A stretch of 39,916 bases of DNA. It comes from Hypholoma sublateritium FD-334 SS-4. Its lineage: Eukaryota > Basidiomycota > Agaricomycetes > Agaricales > Strophariaceae. A program made the position numbers and the translations under genes. The notes under the pieces were generated by a model, which searched no databases, was not told where the DNA came from, and was given only the letters and a program-made list of their open reading frames with translations. The DNA lies in contig KN817725.1 of assembly GCA_000827495.1 (NCBI GenBank), forward strand, positions 1 through 39,916, read 5' to 3'. This document shows, in pieces, positions 21,859-31,464 of the stretch. Each line of letters begins with the position of its first letter. Position 1 is the first letter of the stretch.

Positions 21859-23373
21859 CGAAATGAAAAAGATTAGAGCTACGCTCTATTCCACGTTCCA
21901 GGGCAGGGCGCCATGAAGATGAGGTTTTGAAAATCACTCCAATCATGGCCAAGTATACGGTAATCATCTTCTACGTAGAGGTATGGTACCAAAACGGCGT
22001 CTCGCTTTCTGCGGCCAGGGCAGAGTATAATGGGATACGGCGTCCTCGGTCAACGGGCGCTCATTTTCCAGCTCAGTCCTTTTTAGAGCGCAGCATTGCA
22101 GCGACATCCCTGAGCCATTCCTTCACATCTGTCCCCCAACCGCCAAACCGGCGCATCTTGCGCTCAGCGACGTCGCTGCCAGCCTCGATGCCAATCAACT
22201 CCATGCGTGCCGCGTTCCGTCGACGCGTGTTCCAGTGGTTAGAGAGGCACCACCAGACAATGCTCTTATGCGAGAAAAACACCTCCGTAGGGCTTTCGAA
22301 GCAGCCTGGGCTACAAGGCGGAACAAGCCCAAAGAGGCGCAGAAAGGTGCGGAGGAGGAGACGCGGAAAATAGACGTAGAGCGGTGGGTCTAGCCCTAGA
22401 TATGGTCCAAGCAGGTGGGTCAGCGCTTGTCATTGCACGCCAATGACGGACTGACAAATGATATCCGTCGCCTCCTCGAAAGCCATACCTCCGCCCGTTT
22501 TCGTGTAGTTGCCGTCCGCAACCCATCCACGCGCGTCTGAATCGAGTGCGGCTCGCAGTCTCGCACGGAACTCGTCGCCCGACATCTGAACCCAGCCCGG
22601 GTCGAAGAGGAGCGTATCCATGGGTATGAATGGAACGCCGAGCAGTGCCGCGAGCGCCGTACCCGTCGTGGTCTGTGCAAAGCGCCTACGCAAGGAACCC
22701 CTTGTACACGCATACTGTGACGCACCTTGCCTGAGCCTGCACATGCAGAGAATGCGTCAGCTTGTGCCGATCGACGCCACGTTAAGCTGGGCTTACCACT
22801 GTTTCCGAGGATGTGCACGCGATAGTGCCCGTGCCCGTCGCCGAGAAGGGGGGGGATTCTCCCTGCGCCGTCGGCGACCACAGCATNGGCACTNTTGGGG
22901 ACTCCTGGAATCGACATGGCTGCTGNGAAACCTGGAAATTACGCGGACCNGGATGGCAACCCTTGAGTCATGCACAACTCCGGAACCGCGGGCCGGAAAG
23001 GCACGAGGCGCCCATATATCAATCTAATCAATGGATCAGTTCAAAATAATCTCATCAGCGCAGTGGCATTGCGGCGCAGTGGTTCGCAGCACGCACTTCT
23101 ACCTCAAACCACCCCAGGAACTGGTGAAAGTAATCCGCCGTACGCTGCGGCGCGTGCTTCTCGCTCGCGTGTTCGCNACTGGGTCTTCTATCGATCGTCT
23201 CACGCGAACTTTCACACTGCCACTGTCGGGCGAGTCCTACATCCTCGGTCTTCCTTCCGTGCACCACGCAGGTTGTCCGGAAAATATGATATCATGTGGA
23301 AGCGATTGCAGTGCAACTGGGTATATCCTGCGCTCGGGATCCTAGACCAGAGCCGCAGTGACTCCCAAGGCTG
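21859..23373. mobile_element. Inserted segment carrying a P-loop gene inside MSP unit 3
   Basis: About 1,515 bp separate the two halves of the middle exon of MSP unit 3. The segment contains a complete-looking P-loop gene and about 450 bp upstream of it, with five N bases (22887-23177). The ends show no terminal inverted repeats and no transposase is encoded. The inserted gene still has its introns, so the insertion was DNA-mediated rather than a processed retrocopy. The mechanism is unknown. Confidence 0.6.
22073..22917 (-). CDS. P-loop adenylate-kinase-like protein (4 exons)
   Basis: This is a 223-residue P-loop NTPase resembling the adenylate-kinase/FlaR-like proteins common in basidiomycetes; its substrate is not established. 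Walker A GNSGSGKTT falls at 38-46. Then come LLGVPFIPMDTLLFDPGW, GWVADGNYTK, a Walker-B-like DIIWLDPP with YVYFPRLLLRT, and the C-terminal HKSIVWWCLSNHWNTRRR and RRFGGWGTDVKEWL. Exons on the minus strand are 22917-22797, 22736-22726 (11 nt), 22672-22456 and 22395-22073. Introns of 60, 53 and 60 bp are GT-AG in phases 1, 0 and 1. The 11-nt microexon encodes the Ser-Gly-Lys core of the P-loop. Two codons near the start contain N. The gene lies wholly within the insert that splits MSP unit 3, on the same strand as the host. Confidence 0.85.
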
Positions 23374-23379
23374 AACCAT
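23374..23379. repeat. Right copy of 6-bp direct repeat flanking insert
   Basis: This second AACCAT matches 21853-21858 and marks the other edge of the insertion in MSP unit 3. Confidence 0.6.
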
Positions 23380-25348
23380 ATGTCCAGATTCAATTTTGCC
23401 ATCTTTTGGACATACAGGGAGTGCCTACCACCAGATAATGAGTGTAGCATCCGATTGAAGTTATGAAATGCCTAACATCTACACACCTGAGGGGTCTTGG
23501 TTTCAATTTTGAACACTATCGGGTAGGAGTTGGCGTTCGCAATCATCAACGAGCGCGATATGGGCCTCGTCAATGGTCCTGTCGAGTCTCTCATTAGTAA
23601 CATGGATAACGATCGCCGCAATGAATATACTTTGGAAATAGAGTGCGTGGCAAGGATAGAGGGCGACTACAAATTCTGCGGGAGCTGCTGCCAAGTGCGC
23701 TTTGCTCCCGGATGAGCTATTGGCGCTGGCATTTCCCACTCTAGAAGCTGACTGTAAGTCGACCTCCGGGAGAGTATATTGGTGCAGCCTGGGGGTCAAT
23801 TCACTCGATTCTTCCTGTTCAAACAGATCTTCTACTATAGAATGCGCCATTCCTGCTGCATAATGCGCAGTCTCATCAGGGTCCAGGCCCTCGGCTGGGA
23901 TATATGCCACACGGAACTTATGGATCTCAGTTTTATTGTTTTCTCTGGCGGTTTTGAACTAGACGAAGGGATGAGATCAACAAAACGGAGACAGGAAGGT
24001 CACGGAATACCTACAAATTCATGTGGCGTGAGACTCTCGAGTCGCTCAGGGGTTATGGCAACAATCTCAACGACGAACTTGTGCCTGCACTTCTTGTCCA
24101 GAGGGGGGTCTTCTGGGAGTGGCATGCTCTGGACTGATACACGCAGCCGAGGTTTAGCAGTGTAGAAGAAAAAAAACGTGCCACGTCCGATAGTGAGATC
24201 GATGCTTACTTGTCACATTTACGTCCTGGCCGGGCTCGACCCTGCCGTAAAATGGGTGTGCGTAGTACAGCTATTTGTATTAGCACAGCGTGAGCCCAGT
24301 ACTTAATATCTTGTATACACTACACACCTCTGGTTTCGAAGTTTTGATTCTGAATGCTACAGGGTAGGTATTGATGTTCATGATTATCAATGACCGTGAT
24401 ATAGACCTCGTCAACGGCCCTGCATATCTCTTTAGGAATAAGAATAAGCAACATGGAAGGAAGCGTACTTTGAAAGCAAAGTGTATCGCTTGGACGAAAG
24501 TCGACAGACGCCCTTTTTTTCCCGGTGGCTGCACGAGAAGATGCGTTCAAATAGGTCTCTTCTGCTTCCGGGGATAGCTGTATTGGCACATCCTCAGGCA
24601 GAGCCGTTTCACTTTTGTGTACACTGTCCGCATCTGCTTTTTGTGCTGGTAGCTTGACTTCAACCTCGGGGAGAGCATGGAGAGCCAGTAGCGGGGTCAC
24701 CTCACCCAGATCTTTCTCCTCGAATTTAACAGTGGATATACGTTCAACGACAGTTTCCTTTTGTCCCCAATGCGTAGGCTCAGGCTTCGCCCACTGAAAT
24801 GAGCAGAGAGCTACAATGAACGCCACAGTTCTGGAGACCAATCTCAGGATGCACGTACAAAATTGTAGTGAGCTAGGGCATATTTATTAGATGGAATGGC
24901 GATGCTCTTGATAATGAATTCGTCGTTGAATTTCTTGCGATCGGGCGGATCCTCCGGAGGCACATCACACCTGACTTCCCAATACGCCCTTTAGGTTAGA
25001 AATTACTGTGCGGCATAGAATGCACTATGCTCAACTCGTTACATGTATACTCCCACCTGGCACAATCTTGCCAGAGAGCGGAGACACAAAGTAGTTCTAG
25101 CGAGAACGGATGAGCAAGCCGGTCGCGAAAAGTATTGTCTGGTCTTGAACTTAGTATCCATTTTCTTGCTGTGGATTTCGAAGGCAACATATTGCTCGTT
25201 GTTGTTTGAAATGGTAACGGAACCCAACACCCAATTTGCCGGCGGTCCTGTGTGTTTTGTTAGCCAACCGACCAAAAAAGTTGCTTCGGGATCTAGGTGA
25301 CTCACTGAGAGCCTGGACAACCTCTCTCGGATGGAGAGAAAGTGACAT
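23374..25348 (-). CDS. Poly-MSP (VAP-like) gene, 5' part: units 1, 2 and 3a
   Basis: This part encodes MSP units 1 and 2 and the first half of unit 3. It starts MSLSLHPREVVQAL, like VAP N-termini. Exons on the minus strand are 25348-25306, 25247-25150, 25096-25036, 24974-24859, 24793-24469, 24419-24328, 24270-24210, 24133-24015, 23958-23631, 23578-23487 and 23424-23374 (interrupted). Signature pieces are SVTISNNNEQYVAFEI and SGKIVPGG (unit 1), RSLIIMNINTYPVAFRIKT and GRVEPGQDVNVT (unit 2), and RSLMIANANSYPIVFKIET and DGKIESGH (unit 3). Each MSP unit is followed by an acidic linker. The unit-1 junction 25150/25096 has the right length but no AG directly before the exon in the needed phase, so it is either non-canonical or off by one base. 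The reading frame is cut by the insert at 23373. Confidence 0.75.
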
Positions 25349-25629
25349 TATCTTGCCGGGGTAGATGGTGGTGCGTTGAAGGATGTTAAACTTCGTCCCA
25401 TTTTTGTGTTAAATATATCGATTATCCCACATCCTTACGTCAAATGGTAGTGCATGAGGCATGACAATGATGTGTCGTGTCGATAATAGTGATATTCGAG
25501 AAGTAATCGATATCCATGTCCTCGAGCTGCAAGAACTGCCACAGGGCGCCACCACCGTGACCGATTTCAACTTGAAAGAGTCGGGAGTGGTTTTATTTGT
25601 TGTCCGCCGCGGCTGGTCGGCTTACACTA
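25349..25629. other. Upstream flank of MSP array, no gene
   Basis: This holds the presumed promoter of the MSP array. A 65-codon plus-strand frame (25461-25658) runs into the foldback element; it has no convincing family match. Confidence 0.4.
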
Positions 25630-25826
25630 CTATCACGCGCAACGGAATGCAAAAGTGATCTAGTAATGCAAAACGCGGTCTACAGAGAGCAATTCTTGGT
25701 CGTTTTTTGAGATTTTTTGATATTCTGGTGCGCNTAAACGTGGTGCATAATCNCTCCGAGTTTCATAAGGCGAATCGTCTTAGTTGTTCTACAACTGCTT
25801 CGTCTATTTCTAAAAATACACTTTTT
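25630..25826 (+). repeat. Left terminal inverted repeat
   Basis: This arm is the reverse complement of 26202-26397 with some substitutions. It includes the shared block CGTCTATTTCTAAAAATACA at its inner end. Confidence 0.85.
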
Positions 25827-26201
25827 TATTAACATTCCTTACTGTTTTGTAATTTNTGCCTCTTAACAAGCACNGAATGGTTTGAAAAATNTCCTGTATG
25901 TAAACATACTGCACATTTATCCGTACCTCAACTTATAGACTCACAGCTTTCGGAATGCAAGTGGAAAACGGGTGCGTGACATTAATCGTGACGCTAGTCT
26001 CGCTGTCTTGGGGTGTGACNATCTGTGACAAAAGGCATAACATCATCTCATCTACCATCCTGTTTATAAATCGCCTGTATAAGAGGAGTTAAAATTTGTT
26101 GGGTCAGTAGATACTATGTAGTTCAAGGTCTGGTAAAAATTTCAGCATGATTTCACGCTTTAAAATGGTGGAAACACCAAAGCAGCAAAAATATTGGCCT
26201 G

Positions 26202-26397
26202 AAAAGTGTATTTTTAGAAATAGACGAAGCAGTTGTAAAACAACTAAGACGATTGGCTTTATGAAACTTGGGAGGATTATGCACTACGTTTAAGCACACC
26301 AGAATATCAAAAAATCTCGCAAAACGACCAAGAATTGCGCTCTGTAGACTGCGTTTTGCATTACTGGATCACTTTTGCATTCCGTTGCGCGTGATAG
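26202..26397 (-). repeat. Right terminal inverted repeat
   Basis: This arm is inverted relative to 25630-25826. It ends GCGCGTGATAG next to TA. Confidence 0.85.
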
Positions 26398-26410
26398 TAT
26401 GTCAGAGAAT

Positions 26411-26455
26411 GCCGACATCGTTGCGCGGTCTCCCACGACGCTGCACGATGTCGGC
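26411..26455. repeat. 11-bp perfect inverted repeat beside the foldback element
   Basis: GCCGACATCGT (26411-26421) is the exact inverse of ACGATGTCGGC (26445-26455), with a 23-base spacer. It could form a hairpin. It lies 12 bases beyond the foldback element's TA. Function is unknown. Confidence 0.6.
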
Positions 26456-28513
26456 CTTTGTAACACTACGATCCTGATCCGAATCGATTATCTCACGCAT
26501 GTCAACTTTGTGTCAACTACGTAGTGAAATCATCAATAAATCATAAACTTTGAAGGCTACATAGATTTGAATTTTAATCTTGAGTTTGCGTACGCACATT
26601 CCAAGCACATGCGTTGAGTACGTCGAGTTCCGGAATACCAGATCATGATCAGGCATATTACTTATGAGTGAGTCCGATAACAATTAATCTATGTTCAAGC
26701 AGATTCTACAAATATTACTGTCTGCCAGTGGTTGCCGAAAAACCAAAAGGTAAAGGAGATAATTTAACGTGCTTTTGGCCAGCCCGCAAATTCATGCGGA
26801 CCTGAGCCCAAGGCCCACGGCAAGGGAGCACGGGGAAGGTTAAGGTAGCCGCAACCATTCGCCGCAGCCACCACCCCGCCTCGCATGCGCGAGACAGGCC
26901 CACCACCCTTGGGGATAAAACACGCACCTGTATCGGGTGGCTGTTTCCGCCGTGGACCCCGTCGCCGCCTTGCGCGCCTTCTGGCCCGAGGGTGAAATCG
27001 GGCGCACGCCTGGACGCCCGCCGCACGTTCTATTTTCTGTGGCGAAGCCTCCGGCGGCGGACCCCTCTTGCTGAGACGAACCCCAACCACATATCCAAGG
27101 TGGCTATCGCGTCTGGACGCTCAAGACCGTGCCGTCCTTATCCTTGGAAGGGGCAGAGGCGCGATGGTCTGGCTGACATCCCGCTTACGGGTGGTCCAGT
27201 CTACACCGCGCCTATCCGGTGTCCAGCAGCGCTACTGGGACCGTTGTGGCGAGTCAACAAAACACTCTTGGTGTGCTGACCGACGCTCCGAGGGTGGGAC
27301 AAGAATCATTTCCTGTCTTACAAGCGACAAGGAAGAAGTGCAGAAAAGAACTGGGAGCGGCAACAGGAATATACGGAGACAGGCAGAGAAATATAGATTT
27401 AAGCAAGGGGTGATACAAGAGACACAGTGGGAGTATAGAGAGCAATCCTATTGACAGTTACGACTGATGTGGGCGAAGAGAAAGGAAGCTGAAGGGTGAA
27501 AACGCGTTCCCGCTGGTCTTTATACCGATTCTGGGCGTGGCCTCGTGGTTACTGACAATCTGACTCGGGGAACCGGTGACATAATTGATGGAAGAGCGGA
27601 GAACAATCCACCAAAGCGTCCGTTCGTTGCCCTTGGCCATGGCCCGGAGGGTACAATAGTTTTACAAACAATGTTTCTCCATGCAACGGATGCAACGTCC
27701 TGGAAACAATTGAGGTGGTTGGCAATGTTTTAGATAAATTCACTAGCCGTCGCCCTCGAAGGGATGTGTCTACTCCGGAGCGGACTCTGCTAAGTCACCG
27801 AATGTTCCGAAGAAAAAAACACACGATGTTCATGGTCATTGTGCTTTGAAGTTACACACCACATTGTGTCAACCATTATGTAAATCTATCAATTCGGCTG
27901 CACCTCGTCGGGCTCGTCTATCAATCACAATCAATGCCGTAAATAAGCGGCTATAAGCCTGATAAAGCGTGTATCCAACAAAAAATTCGCGCTCAGCCCA
28001 GTTTCAACACCGGATCGCGCTCGAAGGGGAGGTCGTCTGACAAGGAGTTGGAAGTCCGCACAAATGTACCCGTTGATAGTCCCAGAATAACCGTCCTATT
28101 ACGCAATAAGAACCGACGCTCGAGAACCTAGGAAAGCGTCGTGGTTACAAGCGTATGTGCGCGGAGATTGATAAGAGGAGAGATTTTTTTTCTTCCTGTC
28201 AGAAATCGCGTACTTGTATTCCCGCGTTCTGTATACCTCATTTTTCTCCGACGTCGGCGTGCCACTCAAGGACCAAAGCGAAGCGCAGCAGCGACGCGCT
28301 TGTCGTGAACCGGTGATGGCGGCCCGAGAAACCGGGCGCTTGTTGATCGGCGCGGCAGTGCCACGGCAGCGGGCGCTAACTATTGGAACTTGGCCGAGAC
28401 AATAACACTCCGAGACAATAACACTCATTGAGTCAAGTCAGTCGCAGATGTTTTGAAGTCTAGCAACTTGTACCGAATTACCACTACTCACCTCGATATC
28501 TGATTATTCTACG
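26456..28513. other. Gene-free region with a GC-rich block
   Basis: No gene is recognised in about 2 kb. A markedly GC-rich block spans about 26765-27260, bordered by AT-rich sequence; its minus strand holds two overlapping frames of about 100 codons rich in Arg, Gly and Pro that match nothing I know. From 27260 the sequence returns to average composition. It may be a transposon remnant. Confidence 0.45.
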
Positions 28514-29632
28514 ATGATTGGGAAGCCATCCACTGAAGACGTCACGGCTGCCCGGAGAAGGTTACTTACAATGTGCTCGACATGCTTCAAGGCAGATATC
28601 AATCTGAAGCGATGCGAAGGTGTGAGTTGACTAAATGTATATTTTGGACCAGTACCTGTTCTGATATACTATTCTCAGTGTAAAGCGTATTGGTACTGTT
28701 CGAGAGAAGTAAGTACCTCAAGAATGTAGCTCGAAGTTTCGCCGTTCACATTCTCCCACAGTGCCAAAAGAAGAGCTGGTGAGCCTAATTCTCGCATAAC
28801 GCCACCACGTATCTTAAAACACGTTAGGCCCGACCACAAGTTCACCTGTGAGGAGGTCGAAGGCTCCGGCCGCGTGGAGAGACGCATCAGGTCGCTTATG
28901 AGCAACCCGCTCCTGGGACTGTACATACAAATTACTCTTGCGCTCGAGTTCGACATGGTCAATCACCCCGAGGACTCTCGAGAGCCATTCGAAGCGCAGA
29001 TCGAGGTCGTCATCGAACCCACAACGCTCAGTGCACTCGCCAGCCTGCTCGATGGACAACGGCCCCAGAAGAAGATGCAAGGTATGCTCCAGCTCACACA
29101 GCTCATCTCGCCTCTGTCGGTCGGGGTCAACGAGGCTATGACGCATTCGAGGAACGAGGTGTGGCGCTCTGCGCGGGAGAAGATGGACGCGCGGGGGCAT
29201 CCTAACGTACGTGTTGGGTTGCTCGACATCGCCACCGACGGCACGCACTCGGCGACGTGCTTCCCTGTGCACGTCTCGGAGAGGATACTGCACGCTATCC
29301 GGAACCAGCATAGAGTCCGCGTGCCGATAATGGAGCACGGCTTCTTGGCGGTGCCAACGACCGTCCACAAGTGCATGGAGTGCGTATGGGATTTTTCACC
29401 TTGGGAGTCGTTCTGACGCGTTCGGTGCAGGTACCTCAATCTTAGCATTCGATATGACACAAATAACGAGTGGATGCTGCGTACGAACGTGCGTCATCTA
29501 GACAAGCAGACTATTTTCGCTGCGAGGGAGGCTCGGCCTGGGCAGCAATCGGCCGCGAGCTACTTCGGGGAGAAGATGATGCGCGAGGTTATCTACATGC
29601 CTCGATTCTGGACCGTGGAGTCTGCCATTTAA
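28514..29632 (+). CDS. MYND zinc-finger protein (5 exons)
   Basis: This is a 302-residue protein with an N-terminal MYND finger, a two-zinc protein-interaction module. All ligands are present across three exons: Cys21, Cys24, Cys34, Cys37, Cys43, Cys47, His55 and Cys59, with the typical YWYCSRECQKKSWPDHK core. The remaining ~240 residues, including SNPLLGLYIQITLALEFDM, are of unknown function. Exons are 28514-28621, 28679-28708, 28762-28778 (17 nt), 28828-29379 and 29431-29632. Introns (57, 53, 49, 51 bp) are GT-AG in phases 0, 0, 2 and 2. The first ATG of the frame was used; an ATG at codon 20 lies just before the finger. Many Agaricomycetes have expanded families of such MYND proteins. Confidence 0.88.
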
Positions 29633-29785
29633 GAGTTATTGCATCTTACTACTTGGGATAGATGCCTCGCGCGCGATTAGCTTTGCTATCAGCGCTATTG
29701 TCATTCTTCCTCGATCTATAATTACAGCGGAATATCAGGGGGGTATATATATGATACATTTTGGGGGTATGAGATGATCTAAACT

Positions 29786-30709
29786 TCAGCTGCTAACACC
29801 CGACAGCCACTCCCGTCTGATATCTTCCGGTGAAATCATCGTCGAGTTGCGCTCCAGCACGCGTATCCGCATGCGCTCTCCATCCTTTGCTTTCCTTTGC
29901 TTGAGCGCCTCTAGCCGGCCTAGCAGAATCGTGTCCTTCATGCGCGCTGCGCTGCCCGAGTACGCCTCCATCGACGCGGTCGGCGGCTCCGGCGCCGCCT
30001 GTAGTGTGACCGCGCGTATACTTGGCGGCAGGCGCGTCGGCGCTGTGTAGTCGCTCAGCTCGTCGAACACCTCGTCACCCGCAAGCGCCTCCTCAAGCTC
30101 GACAACGAATGCGCCTGCTGCGCCGAGGCCGCTGATCCTGAGTGTCGAGAGCGTAGGGCACGCGTCCTCGAGCGCGCCCATTTGTAGTAGCCCATGTGGA
30201 TTGCGGTTCCCGTCGAGGTGTAGGTGCGAGAGTTTAGGGAAACGTCCGGGCGCAGAAGGGAAAGGGTAGAATCCAGATAGTGCGAGGCGCTGTAGGTGGG
30301 GGAACGAGGTGCGCCAGACACGCGCTATGAGCGCGGTGCTGCAGTATAGCGAGTGCGCAACCAGGGCGAACGAGTGAAGAGTCGGCGCGGCGAGGATTAT
30401 AATGCGCGTGAGTGCTTGCGTTTCCCGGTCCGTGAGGCGTTTCGGAAATTTGGAAGAAGATGCGTCGGGCGATACATCTGACAGAAATAGGTGGTGGATC
30501 TCGCGCAGTCGGGGCGGCGTCCGCTCGAGCCTCTCCAATAGCCTCAACGCTTGCGCCGTCCCGAATGCGGAGGTTCTGTGATATAGATACGACCGCGACA
30601 CTTCGTGGAAATATCTTGACACGCTATTTAGAGACCGTATAGTGGAGCCATAGTCCGCACAAGCCTTCTGGCAGATAAGCGCGTGGAGTTCGGTGGGGAG
30701 GGTGTCCAT
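29786..30709 (-). CDS. F-box-type protein (single exon)
   Basis: This is a 307-residue protein starting MDTLPTELHALICQKACADY, an F-box-like N-terminus typical of Agaricomycetes. Leucine-rich segments follow (HLQRLALSGFYPF, KLSHLHLDGNRN, TLSTLRISGLG). The C-terminus is charged. It is probably a ubiquitin-ligase adaptor, by family only. The frame extends 24 codons upstream to 30781, but the ATG at 30709 directly begins the F-box and is preferred. It is divergent from LSm6. The GC content of the coding region is high compared with its flanks. Confidence 0.75.
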   Translation of the reverse strand: MDTLPTELHALICQKACADYGSTIRSLNSVSRYFHEVSRSYLYHRTSAFGTAQALRLLERLERTPPRLREIHHLFLSDVSPDASSSKFPKRLTDRETQALTRIIILAAPTLHSFALVAHSLYCSTALIARVWRTSFPHLQRLALSGFYPFPSAPGRFPKLSHLHLDGNRNPHGLLQMGALEDACPTLSTLRISGLGAAGAFVVELEEALAGDEVFDELSDYTAPTRLPPSIRAVTLQAAPEPPTASMEAYSGSAARMKDTILLGRLEALKQRKAKDGERMRIRVLERNSTMISPEDIRREWLSGVSS

Positions 30710-31064
30710 TTGTTGTATGTAGTGGCTGGGTCGAACGATGAAACTGGGACGAAGGACGTTGACAGCAGAAACTCCGTTCACTAATCCCCATCCTTATTTT
30801 TGCGTGATGCATTCGTCCAAGAATTAGTGAGCATGATGAACGGATGGCGACATCTCGCGACATTGCCACACGCCGAGCGGCCGTATTACGGCATTCGCCG
30901 GACGGATTCTGAATTATCCACTTAACAATTAAATTTGTTATACTATTCAATTATTATAATTATAATTACATAGCTATCTTGACGTCGCACCCTAACATGC
31001 GCAAGCAACGAAATGTTGGCCCACGGTGTTGACTCGAGTCGCGTTCTTACCATCATACCACACG
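30710..31064. promoter_or_regulatory. Shared divergent promoter (F-box / LSm6)
   Basis: The 355 bp between two divergent start codons must contain both promoters. A strongly AT-rich stretch (about 30925-30975, with TTATAATTATAATTACA) sits in the middle. No specific factor site was identified. Confidence 0.5.
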
Positions 31065-31464
31065 ATGGACGACAGCCCCCGGCCGCCTTCTGAGCAGTCG
31101 CCACCGCCACCACCGCCACCCGCTCAACTGCATACTGGCTCGCCCACGGATTTCCTGAAGGGCGTAGTAGGAAAACGAGTGATTGTGCGCTTGACGTCCG
31201 GCGTAGACTATAAAGGTCAGTTCGCAGCTTTCGTATCCCGCCACACGGCTTATACATTGATCAAGGGGTTCTCTCATGTCTTGATGGATTCATGAATATT
31301 GCGTTGGAACAAACGGAGGAGCATGTGAATGGAGTAGTCACGAACAAATACGGCGATGCATTCATAAGAGGAAATAACGGTACGTAGCTATATCTCTCCT
31401 TTATACATTGTGCGACTCTGACGGAGAAACAGTTCTGTATATTTCAGCTGCGGAAACGCTATAG
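31065..31464 (+). CDS. lsm6: LSm6 snRNA-associated Sm-like protein (3 exons)
   Basis: This is a 98-residue LSm6 protein, a subunit of the LSm1-7 ring (cytoplasmic mRNA decay) and the LSm2-8 ring (U6 snRNA binding). The Sm fold is complete: SPTDFLKGVVGKRVIVRL, then LSCLDGFMNIALEQTEE (Sm1), and YGDAFIRGNNVLYISA (Sm2, with the RGNN-type RNA-binding loop). A proline-rich N-terminal extension of about 25 residues (with a run of seven prolines) is longer than in yeast. Exons are 31065-31215, 31266-31379 and 31433-31464. Introns of 50 and 53 bp are GT-AG, both phase 1. The start is the first ATG in frame. Confidence 0.94.

Larger units (their letters stand above)
25630..26397. mobile_element. Foldback/MITE-type element with ~197-bp inverted arms
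   Basis: This is a 768-bp element bounded by long inverted repeats that begin CTATCACGCGCAACGGAATG. Left arm 25630-25826 and right arm 26397-26202 align over nearly their full length with scattered mismatches. Both ends abut the dinucleotide TA (25628-25629 and 26398-26399), consistent with a TA target duplication as for Tc1/mariner-type elements. The internal ~375 bp is AT-rich, has N bases and encodes no transposase, so the element is non-autonomous. Confidence 0.85.

Noticed and set aside
23060..23110. Sequence resembling a tRNA-like A box (GCGCAGTGGTTCGCAGC)
   Set aside because: No matching B box at proper spacing and no cloverleaf could be drawn, so neither a tRNA nor a SINE is supported.
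25461..25658. 65-codon plus-strand frame with GVVLFVV, faintly like a peroxiredoxin N-terminus
   Set aside because: The resemblance is too weak, no catalytic Cys segment follows, and the frame ends inside the foldback element.
28814..29460. Long minus-strand frames (184 and 165 codons) opposite the MYND gene
   Set aside because: They are antisense shadows of exon 4 of the MYND gene, which has matched splice phases and all zinc ligands.
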